Assembly (NCBI RefSeq): GCF_003473485.1
Contig: NC_053045.1
Location: 42,574,494-42,638,493 of the forward strand
DNA: 64,000 nt
Direction of reading: 5' to 3'
DNA from: Medicago truncatula
Taxonomy: Eukaryota; Streptophyta; Magnoliopsida; Fabales; Fabaceae
Part shown: positions 12,296 to 24,580 of the stretch, one piece after another
Position numbering within the stretch: position 1 is the first letter of the stretch
Layout of the letters: each line of letters begins with the position of its first letter
Position numbers and translations under genes: made by a program
The notes under the pieces: generated by a model
What the model saw: the letters and a program-made list of their open reading frames with translations, nothing else
The model's database searches: none
What the model was told of the DNA's origin: nothing

Positions 12296-14789
12296 ATGTC
12301 TGTGACTTCATCTTCTTTATTTGTTTTCACTTTTTCTTTGTTTGTTTTCTTCATTTTGAATGAAACTTCATCATGCTTAGCAATGCTTAGTAGCAAGACT
12401 ACACGCATTCCTCGCCAGCTTAGAGTTGATTACTACGCCAAATCTTGTCCACAGGTTGAACAGCTTGTTGGTTCAGTCACCTCTCAACAATTCAAACAAT
12501 CACCTGTTTCTGGACCTGCCACCATTCGTCTCCTCTTCCATGACTGCTTTGTAGAAGTAAGCCAATTCCACACACGCACACACACAAACACAAATGTTTT
12601 TAGCTTTGCATGCAACTGTTGGTTTGTTTTCTTCAACCTCATTTTCAAGATTTCTGGTTTGAATGAGTGAATGCAGGGTTGTGATGCATCAATTTTAATA
12701 GCATCAAAGCCAGGGAGCAAGGAGTTGGCAGAGAAAGATGCAGAGGATAATAAAGATTTGAGGATGGAGGGTTTTGAGACTATAAGGAAGGCAAAAGAAG
12801 TGGTGGAGAAAAAGTGTCCTACTGTGGTGTCCTGTGCAGATATTCTTGCAATTGCAGCAAGAGATTTTGTGCACTTAGTAAGTTACCTGTTCTTTGTTTC
12901 AACTTCATATATAATGATTACCACTATTTTGATTTAATATATCTTCATATGTTTCCTTTATTCCAATCCTAATTTTTGGCTTCATTCTTGTACTTGTGGT
13001 GAGTACAATATCGACAACCAGGGTTTGGTATTTGTTTAGGTCATGCCCTGAAAATGATCTCATCCTCCTGAGTCGTAAGTCCTAACATTCTAAAATAAGG
13101 GCAGTTTGGTAATGCCCTCCAGTAGTGCATTAAGTTTTGACATCAGGTCACATGCAATACAAGTACATAGTATCCCTAGTTTTGAAAGTTATTTTCTGAT
13201 TTTTGATGTAACCATATTTGGCCCACTTAAATGGACAACAGAAAAGGGTAGAAATCAATTAAAATTTAAAAGCTGTGAATCTTTATATATTTTGAGTGCA
13301 GGCTCAATTTTTTCTTGCATGTTCTCCTGCTGCATCTTTTTTGTTTCTTAGATAGCAGCTAGAAGAAACCATTTCTAGATAAAATATGTGTTTTCCAACT
13401 TCACAGAATAACAGAGAAGCTTTATGAAAATACCAATTTAAATAAAAAGAAATGATTCTCAAACATTTAGGCCCTTGGTCTTTTGTTATATGAATAGGAA
13501 AGCAGATTTCTTTATTATAATGTAAAAAGACAATATAGCCAAAAAAAAATATCCAACACCGTGACAAAAGAGCTAACATTATATTGTAGAATAAATTAAT
13601 CTTTCCATTTGTTAATATGTCTAGGTAAAATGACACAGAATACGCTAGACATTGTTACAGGCTGGTCATGATTCTATACTAACCAAAATCGTATTAACTT
13701 AGCTCTATAGATTAGAAATAGATAAATCCCAAGTTGGTATTGGTTAAGAGTTTTTTCCTACATTAAAAATACAAAAATCTCACACTATAATATTAATTGT
13801 AGTTTTGGCAGTTAGCAGAGTGACTGTTTCATACAAGGGCTCTGCATAAAGTCAAATTGAATCTGTTTTCATGTTGTCATATACTGTTTGGTATATTGGA
13901 CTCTAAAACAGCCGAATTTTTGTACTTTACCTTGAATTTTATTTAGACACCAATTACAACACCTGCTTCTTAATCTTATAGGTCCAAGTCCAATTTTCAG
14001 TATTATTGTTCTTTTCTATGCAATATCATATCATATCTACATGTAGCAGCTTAACACTATGAAAGAATAAAAAAGTTCAATTAACGAAATCAGATAAAAA
14101 CTATAAACAAAACACTAAGAAATGGTTAATTATGTTGAGTTTATATTATGTTCTGTTAAGAAATGGCTAATTATATTTGGTTTAATTTTAGTATGTCATG
14201 TGTGACACAGGCAGGGGGACCCTATTATCAAGTGAAGAAGGGAAGATGGGATGGAAAGATATCAATGGCATCAAGGGTAGGGTCAAACATCCCCCGTGCA
14301 AACTCAACCGTTGATGAGCTCATCAAAATCTTCAATTCAAAAGGCTTAACCATACAGGACATGGTTGCTCTTTCTGGTGCCCACACAATTGGATTTGCTC
14401 ATTGCAAGAACTTTTTAACCCGCCTCTACAATTACCGAGGCAAGGGTCAACCCGATCCGGATATGAATCCTAAACTATTGAAAGCTCTTAGGATGTACTG
14501 CCCAAATTTTGGTGGAAACACAGACATTGTTGCCCCATTTGATGCAACTACTCCTTTCATATTTGACCATGCATATTATGGTAACTTGCAGAACAAGATG
14601 GGGTTGCTAGCATCTGACCAAGCTTTGGCTTTGGATCCACGAACCAAGTCACTGGTTCAAGATTTTGCAAAGGATAAACAAAAGTTTTTTCAAGCTTTTG
14701 CATCTGCTATGGACAAAATGAGTTTAGTGAAAGTTGTGAGAGGAAAAAAGCATGGGGAGAGAAGGAGAGATTGTAGCATGCATATGTGA
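12296..14789 (+). CDS. Class III peroxidase (PER19-like), secreted
   Basis: Exons 12296-12556, 12677-12877 and 14211-14789, GT-AG introns, 346 aa. Role of the family: haem peroxidase (H2O2-dependent oxidation of phenolics) in the apoplast or vacuole. The N-terminus is a hydrophobic signal peptide (residues about 8-28). Distal site [17 protein letters not shown] has Arg78 and His82. [15 protein letters not shown] gives the proximal haem ligand His212. The paired cysteines are present (Cys51, 84, 89 and others). The mature enzyme begins near [12 protein letters not shown]. Most family members have three introns; this one has two, and intron 2 is 1.3 kb. Arabidopsis PER19, as I recall, is also 346 aa and is the neighbour of API5 and ATP11. 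A basic C-terminal stretch ([15 protein letters not shown]) is present. Confidence 0.93.
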
Positions 14790-15299
14790 GAACTGAGAGA
14801 TACTGTTCACACAATTTTTGCATTTATAACTGGATTCATTGACTTCACTACAAGTTTCTTTTATGGAGTTCATCTTGAAGCAATGATTTTGTTTAGTGCA
14901 GTTATAAATGCAATAGTTGTTCGCATTTATTCACCAAGATTAATCTTTTAACTAGTGGCAGTATTCATAATCAATATATAAATGATAATTTGACAAATAA
15001 CATTATCATACATCACGATATTAGTATCAAATGATACGATCTAAAATCATTTTCAATTGTAATATTCCAATCATGTAACTTACTCTTAAACTGGTTTGGG
15101 ATATTGCCATTATAAATCATTCAGTGAGACAAGGTACAAAATTTCCCTATGGAAAAGTATTTCTTGCATTTAACCTAACCTACAAAGCCTCAGACTCCAA
15201 TAAAGAATGAGTTGATCAAAGTGAACACATTCATTTAAAGAAGAATGAGTAATAAAGCTAATAAAGTCAATGCGAAATTCAGTGCTGTTATTTACGCTC
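14790..15299. other. Intergenic between convergent genes
   Basis: About 510 bp between the peroxidase stop and the SNI1 stop. It should contain both 3' UTRs and polyadenylation regions; no gene or repeat was recognised. Confidence 0.5.
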
Positions 15300-18200
15300 C
15301 TATGACTTTATGGAGATAACAGTTGCTGCAGTAAATAGTGCCTCTTTCCCAATGGACAGTATCTCCAAATCCCTACATTATGACAGAAAACAAATTTGAA
15401 CGATGCCAATAAACTAAACAAAATATTTTCTACAGATTATATATGAAAATTCTGGATTTTCAGGATCTGTTCAAAATTCAAAGTCTTGATATAGATAATG
15501 CAAGTATGGAATCAAGCTCAATTAACATTGTTTAAGTAGAACAAGCCATAATATCCCAAATCAGACAAAGATAGATGCAAAACCAAGCAAGCGATTTAAA
15601 AGTTAAAATCCTGAGAAATGGTTTTCTTACCCATCTGTGCTTATCAAACTGTCAAAAGCAGATATAAACGCCTCGCACAAATCTACAAGAGCACTGGCCC
15701 CTTCGTTTCTGTCTCCACCAATGTTGTCATTTGTATTTCTTTCTGACAATATTGACAATTGAGCCTGAAAACCACAGTTATTGAGTTCCTAGTCAATCCC
15801 ATAACTGTATGTATGTCATTTAAATAAAATAAAATATTGTGCGCTGATTCGTTGAATAAAGACAGTTACCTGAAAACCATGAGCCAAAAGCAACTGAACT
15901 ACATCTGCACCGATTTTCTTTATTATGCTCTTAGTTCCAGTGTTATTTGAAAAGCATTTCAAAGCTCCATCAAATGTTGTATCTTCATTGACACCATTTG
16001 ATCGACGAGTGCGAGCAGAAGGCTGCAAATTTTGAACGAAACAAAGGTCAGGAGATTATCAAAAGCCAGTGTCCTAGTACCAAATAGAGTCTCCCTTTCA
16101 AAACGAATCAAATATATTGTTAAAGAAAGTATGTCAATTTTCAAAAAGTATTACCTTAGTTATGTATTTCCAAAGATACTGCACAACTATTTCCAGCTTC
16201 CATTTAGGCTCACTAAAGGCCTACATCAGTTCTCATGAAATCAGAAGAAACTATTAGTAACAACATAAGTAAAATGTATCAAACCATTCAACATTATATG
16301 CCATGCAAATAACTGAAAGAAAAGATTTTAAAAGGAAAGCGTACAACAGTAGGAGGGAAAGGGCGGAGAGACAGGTTTCAGGAGTCACCTTAAGAAAAAG
16401 GGGGATATTATCTTTGCAGTAAGCCAGTTCATCCAGAATTATGTCCACCAAAGGTGTTCTGTACAAAATACAAGATTGCATACTTCAATCAGAAAGCATG
16501 GCATTTAAGGAAACGCGGAAATTAAACTGAAAGGAGTGACACTGTAAATTATTGAAGAAACAAACCACCTTGGACCATCTGATCTTGAAGTATTGCCTTC
16601 AATATCTGCTTTCTTCTTAGAATTATCAAGGGCCATAATCTAAAATCATCCACAATGTAAGCAGACAAAGAAGAGTTGATTGAAGTTTTCTTATTATATA
16701 TAACAAATAAAATTATTCAGGAACTAACCATCACCAAAAGTTTCTCTATAGAGGCACGCGTGTTCTTTAATACTTCAAGTAAAGCAAGAGATAATGCAAT
16801 ATCGCCAGTATCGGATTCGGAACTCTTTTCAACCTCTACATTTTTACTAAGATCATTTTCAAGAAGTTGACATAGTAGACAGATAACTTCCATACAATAT
16901 TTCATCAAGCTTTTATAGTTCATTTTCCTAGATCCCTGTAAAAACTAGATCAGATATATATTTCTGAAATACAAAAGGAACAAAAATTCAGGGCAGAGGA
17001 ATAAAGGTACATAAGATCTCAACAACAGAACATGTGGAAAGAAGAGTATTAGCATTCACATAACATTAATAATCAACATGGTTAATTGTTGATTAGTTGG
17101 TCAGACAAAGTCTTATAGTGAACCAATTACCAGTAACATGTTGAGCAAAGACTCCCTTTGCAAGCTCCAGTTCATGGTGGCTGCAACAGAACAGTTACTT
17201 AGAACTTACTAGTTTAAGGAATGGCAACAACAGAAATTTCATTCAACTTCACACACACCATTACGAGGAAGAAAATCGCCTTCAAGCACAATGACGAGAT
17301 ATTGAAAGAGTAACAAGCTCTGCAGGTACTGCAAAAAATTACACAGAAATCAGGCATATTTTGTTAAAAACTGCACTTTACGAACCAAAGCTTAACATAA
17401 ATACATAGCCACATGGGAAAGCTTGAAGCTTGAGATCTAAAAAATGTAAATTCAAAATATAGCTAAAAAGTATATGGCATCAATATATTATGACTTTAGT
17501 CAGATTTTTATTCCATATCATTGCAAAATCACTAGTGTGTCCAAATTCTCACAGGCTCGTGTTAAACAAGCACCCACAAAAAACTCTAGAAAAAATGCAC
17601 AAAAATGGTTGATTGGTGGACTAACCTTCATGCTTGTTGCTTTAATGTTGGAATCAGCTAAAGTTTTAGCGAGCTCTTCAATCAGGAGATGAAAGCTCTA
17701 AGGTAGGTGGAGAACATAAAGAGTGTAAATGAGTTAAGAAAACCCAATATCAAATTGAAATTTGAAAGAAAAACGGTTAAGAGAACCATGCAGAAACTGA
17801 ATATTATAAATAAAGAGATAGTTTAAAAATATAAATGAGTGCTTTGAGCTGCAGTGCTTTATTAAGTGATGAACTCATATCTCAACTACAACTGACTGAG
17901 TGCACCTCCTTATATTGTGCAACATAATAAAACCGTATTAATTAAAGTACAGGGTTGGATTACATAACTTATTTGCTTGCCTAATACTAATACATTACTC
18001 AGAACTAGCATGAATAAAATATGTGAAACAATGGCATATGCAATTTGCGGTATCACTAGTACATTGATTTCACCATCTGCAATTTCATAGAACAGATATT
18101 TTGAAGGAAAAAAAATCGGAATTTTACAAGCAAGGAAACAGGTTGTTAGTTATAAAACTAATGAAAGATAAGTTGTTCAACTAAACTAATTAACTAAGCG

Positions 18201-19573
18201 AAGGATAGGTAAAAAGTGAATATGACTGCAAATGGAGAAACTAACTCACAGAGGGGTCGAGAGGTCCACCGGACTGTTTGTCACTTGCTCCACCAACACC
18301 AGCAGCATTATCCAAACCAATAATAAGAGGAGACCATGCCTAGCAGAAAATATTTTACATTTGAAAGCAAGTTCAACCAGTATCCCATATTGAGATGACT
18401 TATTATTGTCATTCATACCTCTTCAGCTACAACCAATTTTGGTGGAGAGTTAGACGATGATAGGGAATCATCCTTGCCGGATAAATACGCTCGAGGGAAG
18501 TGCTAAACCCGAAAAGGAAAAAAAAATCACACATTTAACGGTTTTAGTTACAATTAAGATGCAGGAATATAAAGGGGAAAGGAAACCGGTGGACATCACA
18601 TACCTTTTCCAAATCAACCAGAAGCTTATAACTTGCCACAATCAACTGTAATGATTTCTCAGTCCTCAGCATATGGAAGACTGCCCCAAGTATTTTTCTA
18701 CACAATTTAAAAATATATTTATATACTCAACTCAGAACACAAAAATGAAGACAAAATTCAATATTTCTAACAAATACAACTTGTTATAGAGGAGAATTAA
18801 CCACGTATTCAAAAATAAAATTTTCCCTCAAAAAGTGTAAGTGTGTGTGTACTACCTCAAACACAAACACCAAACACGAACGAGGTATAACTGATATTTG
18901 AAAGAAAAAATATGAAGTGATTAAGGGCCCGTTTGGATTGGCTTATTTTTTAGCTTATGCAAAACAACTTATGCAAATAAATAAACTTTTATGTTTTATT
19001 TTTGTGAAAGTAGTTTATGAAAACAACTTATGAAATACAATTTTCATAAGTGAGAACTTATGAATTAACATAAAAGCTTATTTATTTGCGTAAGCTTAAA
19101 AATAAGTCAATCCAAACAGGTCCTAAGTGTAACAACATATGTTTGTGTAGTTGCGGATAACCTTCAATCTAAAAGAAACTTACGAAGACGGTGGTTTTCC
19201 ACATTCAAGCCCAATCGAAGAAGCATGAACAGCATCCAAAAAAGCAAGTCCTGCATATGTGAATTCATAAATACACAGATTAACTTAAATAGCTTCAACA
19301 GTAAACAAATTCCACACAAGTTTTAATTTTTTTGATTACCCAAAAGTCTTAATAGACTAAAAACGTTGATTCTGTTGGTGGGCATGAACATAGTGGAGAA
19401 TAAAGCAAAAAAACGAAGAAAAACCAAACAGAAACTTGTTCAAAAAGAGAAAGAGGAGTGTGATGCTTACGTTCGTCAATTGTATCTTGAGTAGCATCCT
19501 TAGAAGCATCAAAGGGATCAAACATAGTGAGAAGCATGTCGTCTTCGATCCTTGCTCTGTTAGGGTTCTCCAT
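15300..19573 (-). CDS. SNI1: SNI1-like protein (SMC5/6-associated, negative regulator of systemic acquired resistance)
   Basis: Fifteen GT-AG exons join into one frame of 467 aa: 19471-19573, 19184-19250, 18604-18697, 18419-18502, 18250-18339, 17626-17697, 17259-17328, 17131-17180, 16729-16935, 16569-16639, 16389-16458, 16155-16220, 15870-16022, 15631-15764, 15300-15372. Matches I recall from Arabidopsis SNI1 include TMNWSLQRESLLNMLL, LDNSKKKADIEGNTSRSDG, TPLVDIILDELAY, EPKWKLEIVVQYLWKYI, the SARTRRSN segment, TKSIIKKIGADVVQLLLAHGF and a C-terminal IGKEALFTA. SNI1 is a leucine-rich, helical-repeat nuclear protein. It represses PR genes and acts with the SMC5/6 complex in DNA damage responses. 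Intron 2 contains a 199-bp Tourist MITE. The start ATG follows a CT-rich leader. The N-terminal 35 residues (MENPNRARIEDDMLLTMF) differ most from Arabidopsis. Confidence 0.92.
18925..19123. mobile_element. Tourist-like MITE in SNI1 intron 2
   Basis: The left end reads GGGCCCGTTTGGATTGGCTT and the right end inverted reads GGACCTGTTTGGATTGACTT. TAA duplications stand at 18922-18924 and 19124-19126. The 199-bp body is nearly palindromic. This fits PIF/Harbinger-derived Tourist MITEs. Confidence 0.8.
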
Positions 19574-19649
19574 TTTCGCTCACAGTTTTTCTTTTTCTTT
19601 TCTTCACTCTACACAGAAGAAAAAAGAGAAAGAAAATATAATAATAGAA

Positions 19650-20080
19650 AATAAATTAAATTAACTTACCCAAATAAGGAGTTTCTATATCTTCCCGCCA
19701 AAAGTTGCCAAACATCATTTGTCAAATGTACTTATGGAACATTTTTCAAATGGACATTTTGAGATGTACTTATGGGACAAATAGCATGTCACTTTTTGAC
19801 CTACATGAAGCGTTTCATATATTGAAGAATGGAAGGATGAAATAAAGGGTCATGGTAACGAGTAACTTTTTATATGTTTCAATACGTTGGTGTTAATCAA
19901 TTAAAAATGTAAATAATTGATAAATTTTATGTATAATATGAAAAGAGGAATAAAAAATAAAATAATATAGAGTTGGAGGTGTAGAATATAAGTTTTAAAA
20001 TAAGTGTGGAGAGGAAGTAAAATAATAGCGAGTATAGGAGAAAAGGGTTACAACAAGTGGATGAGCCGAATATAGATAGA
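19650..20080. other. SNI1 upstream region
   Basis: AT-rich sequence upstream of the SNI1 start on the minus strand. No gene recognised. Confidence 0.4.
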
Positions 20081-20089
20081 GACCTTAGA

Positions 20090-22135
20090 AGTTAGAAGAG
20101 TCAATATTGTTGAACGTTGAAAAGAGAGAAGAGAAGAGTTGAGAAAGAGAAACCCTAACTGCAACAAGAACAACCAAAAACCGAAATTTTCGAAGGATTC
20201 GAGGTAAGGTGGGGAATCTCTTCACTTTAAATATCTTATTCTATGACGGAGGTTGTTTAATTCTTAAGTTGATGTTGTCGTTGTGTTGTAAACTGTGATG
20301 GAAAAATGATGATGAATGAATGTAATGATGTTATTGAAAGATTAGAATGGAGGAAAACTAGTTCAAGGTTTTTGAATTGAAAATTTAAAACATGACAGGA
20401 GTGTGTAATTGGATAGGTTAGAGAGAAATCAATATTTGATTGTTAGAATAACCATATGTAATGTTTTATATCAGTTTGGGAACTTATGGGTTTGAAAACG
20501 GGGATTTTTGGACAATTTAGAAGTGATTCTTGAGGGTAGAACAATGCCTTTTGGGTTTTAGGACTGTCAGAACGTGCCATGATCCAGAGGCAACGTGCCA
20601 CGATTTTTCCAATAGCAAAATCATGTTACCATGCTGTCAAAACGTGTCACGATCCAGACTCAATGTGCCACGATGCATTGTGGACTTAGACCAATTTTTT
20701 ACCCATTTTCATGCCTTCAAAGGGTTCCTAAGATGTATAAGAAGGTCCCAAACCAACAAACTTAAATGAGGGGAGTTTAATCAGGTGTTATAAGAGTAGT
20801 TCTCTTATCCTACAACGAATTTAAGACATGGAGAAGTTCAATAGTGCAAGAGACGAACTAAGGAGAAATGATAGAAGTGAAGTAGGATCTAAAATGGTGA
20901 AAACAATGTATTATTGATTAATAACGAGTCATTGTTAATGGTTAAAATAAAGTATCTAGAGAGCTTAGAATAGATAAGAAGGTAGAGCATGTTCATATGA
21001 GGAATAACCATAATGATTAGAGGGATGTTGACGTAGAAATGAGTTGTGTTTTATGAATTGAATTAATAAAAAGATAAGGTAGTGATATAAACTTCTTGAT
21101 GGGGGGAGGGGGGATGATGAAGAGTTTTACGACTCAATCAAGAGTGATGAGGGGTAATGTCATATACTTATATATAAATACATATGATGATGTCAATGAT
21201 GATGTCTGATATATATTGATGATAAGAATGATGATGTTTATTTTATATTGATGATGAGAATGATGATGTTTACTTATGATGATGATGATGGTATATTTTG
21301 TCTTGATAATGTACATAATAAGAAGAGTTGCATTTATAATGTGAATTGTTGATGATATGATGGTGTTTAATACTTGATGAGTTTGTCTCCATGCATACAT
21401 ATAGAGTTGTGTCTAGGAAAAAATGAGGATGAAATGAAGACGAATGTAAGTCCAGTAACACATCTCTGACAAACAATAATGATGACGAAAAGGTGTGGTA
21501 CCACATTTATATAGGTCTTAGGATGAAGTCTATATACATACAAATGGTGATGTTTGTACTTGGTGTATATTATGAAATGGTGTGAGACGATGATTGTACA
21601 AACTATTGAGACGGAAATACTTCCTGATGTTCATACAATGACATAATATTGTTGCCTTTATTTAATGTTGTTTGTTTTTCTAATGATATGTTATGACTCA
21701 CATTCTCACCCATTTGGTGTTGTTGTGTCATTATGGTGACTGTACTCATGGGGTACATACACTCAGTTTGAGGAAGACTAGTTACGGGATGATTCAGAAG
21801 GTGGTGATGGAAGTGTCTTCCTTTTTATCTCCTTCATTTAGTAATTGAATAAGAATGTAGTCGTTACGAGCTCTGATTTTGTAACACCAGTGTTGGGGTC
21901 AACGTTGAGATGGTTTCTTTTTGAGTTTGAATCTTGTAAACTATTGCTATTTCTATTTATGATGTTGATGACACGAATAATTTTTGTTATTGATACAAGT
22001 GAATTAATTTCCGTTGCTGAAGTATGAATTAAAGTTGTGTTATTATGCGATATGATGATGAGTTGGTAACACCCTTTTATTTAAATATATTCCTGTTATT
22101 TAATAAATTATCGTCGAAAACTAAGGTGTTACAAT
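20090..22135 (+). mobile_element. LTR-retrotransposon-derived noncoding sequence (probable)
   Basis: No coding domain survives. The stretch has features I associate with plant Ty3/gypsy LTR and leader regions. These are an AAACCCTAA-type leader word, long runs of GATGATG words (21180-21600), a duplicated AACGTGCCACGAT motif (about 20570-20680), and GTAACACC and GGTGTTACA words paired inverted (22068-22132). The element ends cannot be fixed from sequence alone. Confidence 0.35.
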
Positions 22136-22273
22136 TTGTACATGAGAAAAAGTTGTCAAGTACATTAAAAGTTTATCAAGTGTTTAGCTTTTGCAAATCA
22201 AACAGACCTACAATGCCACATTGATTCTTATTATATTAATACTAATATTTTTTTTTAAGGAGTATACTAATAG

Positions 22274-23151
22274 GGGAGCCCCTAGTATGGACCTCTTTTT
22301 TTAGAGTCCACCCATGGTCCTTGTTAAATGACAGGCAATAGCAGGTTATACACTTCCTTTCCCGTTTCCATTTGGTTACAAATTAGTTTTCTATTTTTGT
22401 CCTCCATTTCTTCATTTCACATTGTAAACTTTCCTACATCCATGTGAATCTTAACCAAAAAAATACTATTTAAATCTAACATTATCAACACTTTGATGTA
22501 TAGAACCCTTCAATAAAAAACTGCGACATGGTGAAAGTAACAACCACAAACAATTATATGAAGAAATATCATCAATTGAAGAAGTTTGCCTATCTCCAGT
22601 CTTCAAAATGTGACGGTTCTCTTGTTGAAATTGGTTTCCCAACTTCAACCGTGGATATCTTTGTTATTACTAGAACTGGTTCAAGAAAGAAAAAAAATGT
22701 TTGATCCAAAATCCTTATAAAAGTGAAGCTTGTTTTCTTGTTTAAGGTCTTGTTCAAATGCTAGAGTTGCAATAGAAACTTTGTTATAAAAGGTTTGTTT
22801 TGTTTTAAGGAGAATGAGGCTTATGAATTGACGTTTTGGATACTGAAGTTAAATTTTTGAAATTGAATTTAAATTATTGTGTGAATGATGAAATTTAAGT
22901 TGGTGTAACAAAGAAGGAGTTTGGGTTGTTGCGAATTTGATGATTTTGATTTCCGATTGCAAAAACTCAGCGACTTAAAGATTCATATGAAGGAGGAAGA
23001 GAGTGTGAAATGAAGAAATAAAAAAAAGAATATAAAAAGGGATATGCACTACATATAAATAAAAAAGGAAATGTGACTACCCACTATTACAGGTCATTTA
23101 ACAAGGATCATAAGTGAACCTTAAAAAAAGAGGTCCATATTAAGGGCTCCC
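22274..23151. mobile_element. Non-autonomous Mutator-like element (MULE) with perfect 9-bp duplication
   Basis: The left end GGGAGCCCCTAGTATGGACC and the right end inverted GGGAGCCCTTAATATGGACC begin terminal inverted repeats of about 60 bp that run through CTCTTTTTTT to GTCCTTGTTAAATGAC-like sequence. The target duplication TACTAATAG is exact at 22265-22273 and 23152-23160. Length is 878 bp. The interior shows no transposase frame. Confidence 0.88.
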
Positions 23152-23160
23152 TACTAATAG

Positions 23161-24145
23161 ATATTATAAAGTTGTGATAAAGTAACACATTTGATGCAAA
23201 ATATAATATAGAATATACTAAAACTTAACATTGAAAAAAGTGTAGTAAAAAAACATTAAAAATAAGAGTGGTCCACTATCTAATAAATATATAAAATAGT
23301 AAAAAAATATACGCTATATTTTTTCTTTTTTTAAAGGAAGGAGATATACAAGACCAAAAAAAAAAAAAAAACAACCGATTAAACGAAAAATAGTACCGAT
23401 TAAACGATCCAGGATAAATAAATTATAAAAAATTATTCTTCTATATTTCATGAAGCCCTTTAATATTGAAATATCCCAATTACGCACAGGTTGGTATAAA
23501 ATGGACTAGTAAAATTTTTGGTTCATCATGGACCAATTTTTTCTACAATCTGATTTGATTATCTACCGAATCTTATCATGGACCACTCATACCAAATCTA
23601 GCCTCAACTCTATCTTTTCATTCTACTCTCTTCTCTTTCTCTCTCTTCCCTGTTTGCAAAAAACCCATACTGATTTTTCTTCTCATGTTTTCCTTCTAAC
23701 TCTATAAGCCAAGTGGTTCATCATTCAAGGCTCTCTCCAAACATTAAAAACTTGAGAAAAAAATAGTACAATTTCTAATAATGAATAATTTTGGTGACTC
23801 TCACCATGCATGTTACGGATCTCACTATGTTCCTGGAATTTTGTCAAGTTTAATTTGAACATTAATTTTTGGAATAAGCAATTTGGTGAATTATCAATTG
23901 TTTGAGTAAAACTACTGCAAGTTTTTCCAACTTAAAAAAAAAAAAGAATCTTTACAGGCATGGACTCTAGAACTGGCACCGGAGTGACATATAGGGTGGC
24001 TGTGTTACACTGTCGGGTTGGATACATTTTAGGTTGGATTTAGGATATCGAGCATAACCAGTGATGTGAGAGTAGTCTTTGGGTTTGGGTTTGATGTTGT
24101 TCACTAATATCTTCTTCAATTATGAATACTGGTTCAATACCCCAG

Positions 24146-24180
<35 letters not shown>

Positions 24181-24580
24181 GGGGGATTTTATCAAAAAGA
24201 AAAAGAGAGAGAAAAACAAGAGAATTTTTTTGAGAGAGTAAATAAAATAATCAGATATATAGGATGTATTGTATTATTGTGGTTCTATATTAATTCAATG
24301 ACTAAAATTTTTTGGTCCACTATGGACTAATACTATCATGGGTCCAAGCTAAATGCCACCTTAAGCACATACTTTGAGAGATTTTAATCATCAATGTCGA
24401 CTTTTATGCTAATGATGAAGCTTCTATAAGTTCAGATATAAAAGGATGTTTTCATTCACCACTTTATTTTTGTCTTTTGTTTGTCTATCATACACACGAC
24501 ATTATTATTAATTATATCAGAAAAATTGTGAAGTAAAAAGAATATATAAATATAATAATAATATTGGATAGCTAGGAATC
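23161..24580. other. Intergenic, repeat-containing, no gene seen
   Basis: A direct repeat of about 35 bp (TGGACTAGTAAAATTTTTGG near 23503, and a diverged copy at about 24300) suggests another transposon fragment. A (TA)n(GA)n tract lies at 24146-24180. Frames across the tract are low-complexity. Confidence 0.4.
24146..24186. repeat. Compound microsatellite (TA)n(GA)n
   Basis: About eight TA units run straight into about nine GA units and then a G run. Confidence 0.9.

Noticed and set aside
21134..21506. Minus-strand His-rich frames
   Set aside because: Produced by GATGAT-type repeats in LTR-like noncoding sequence.
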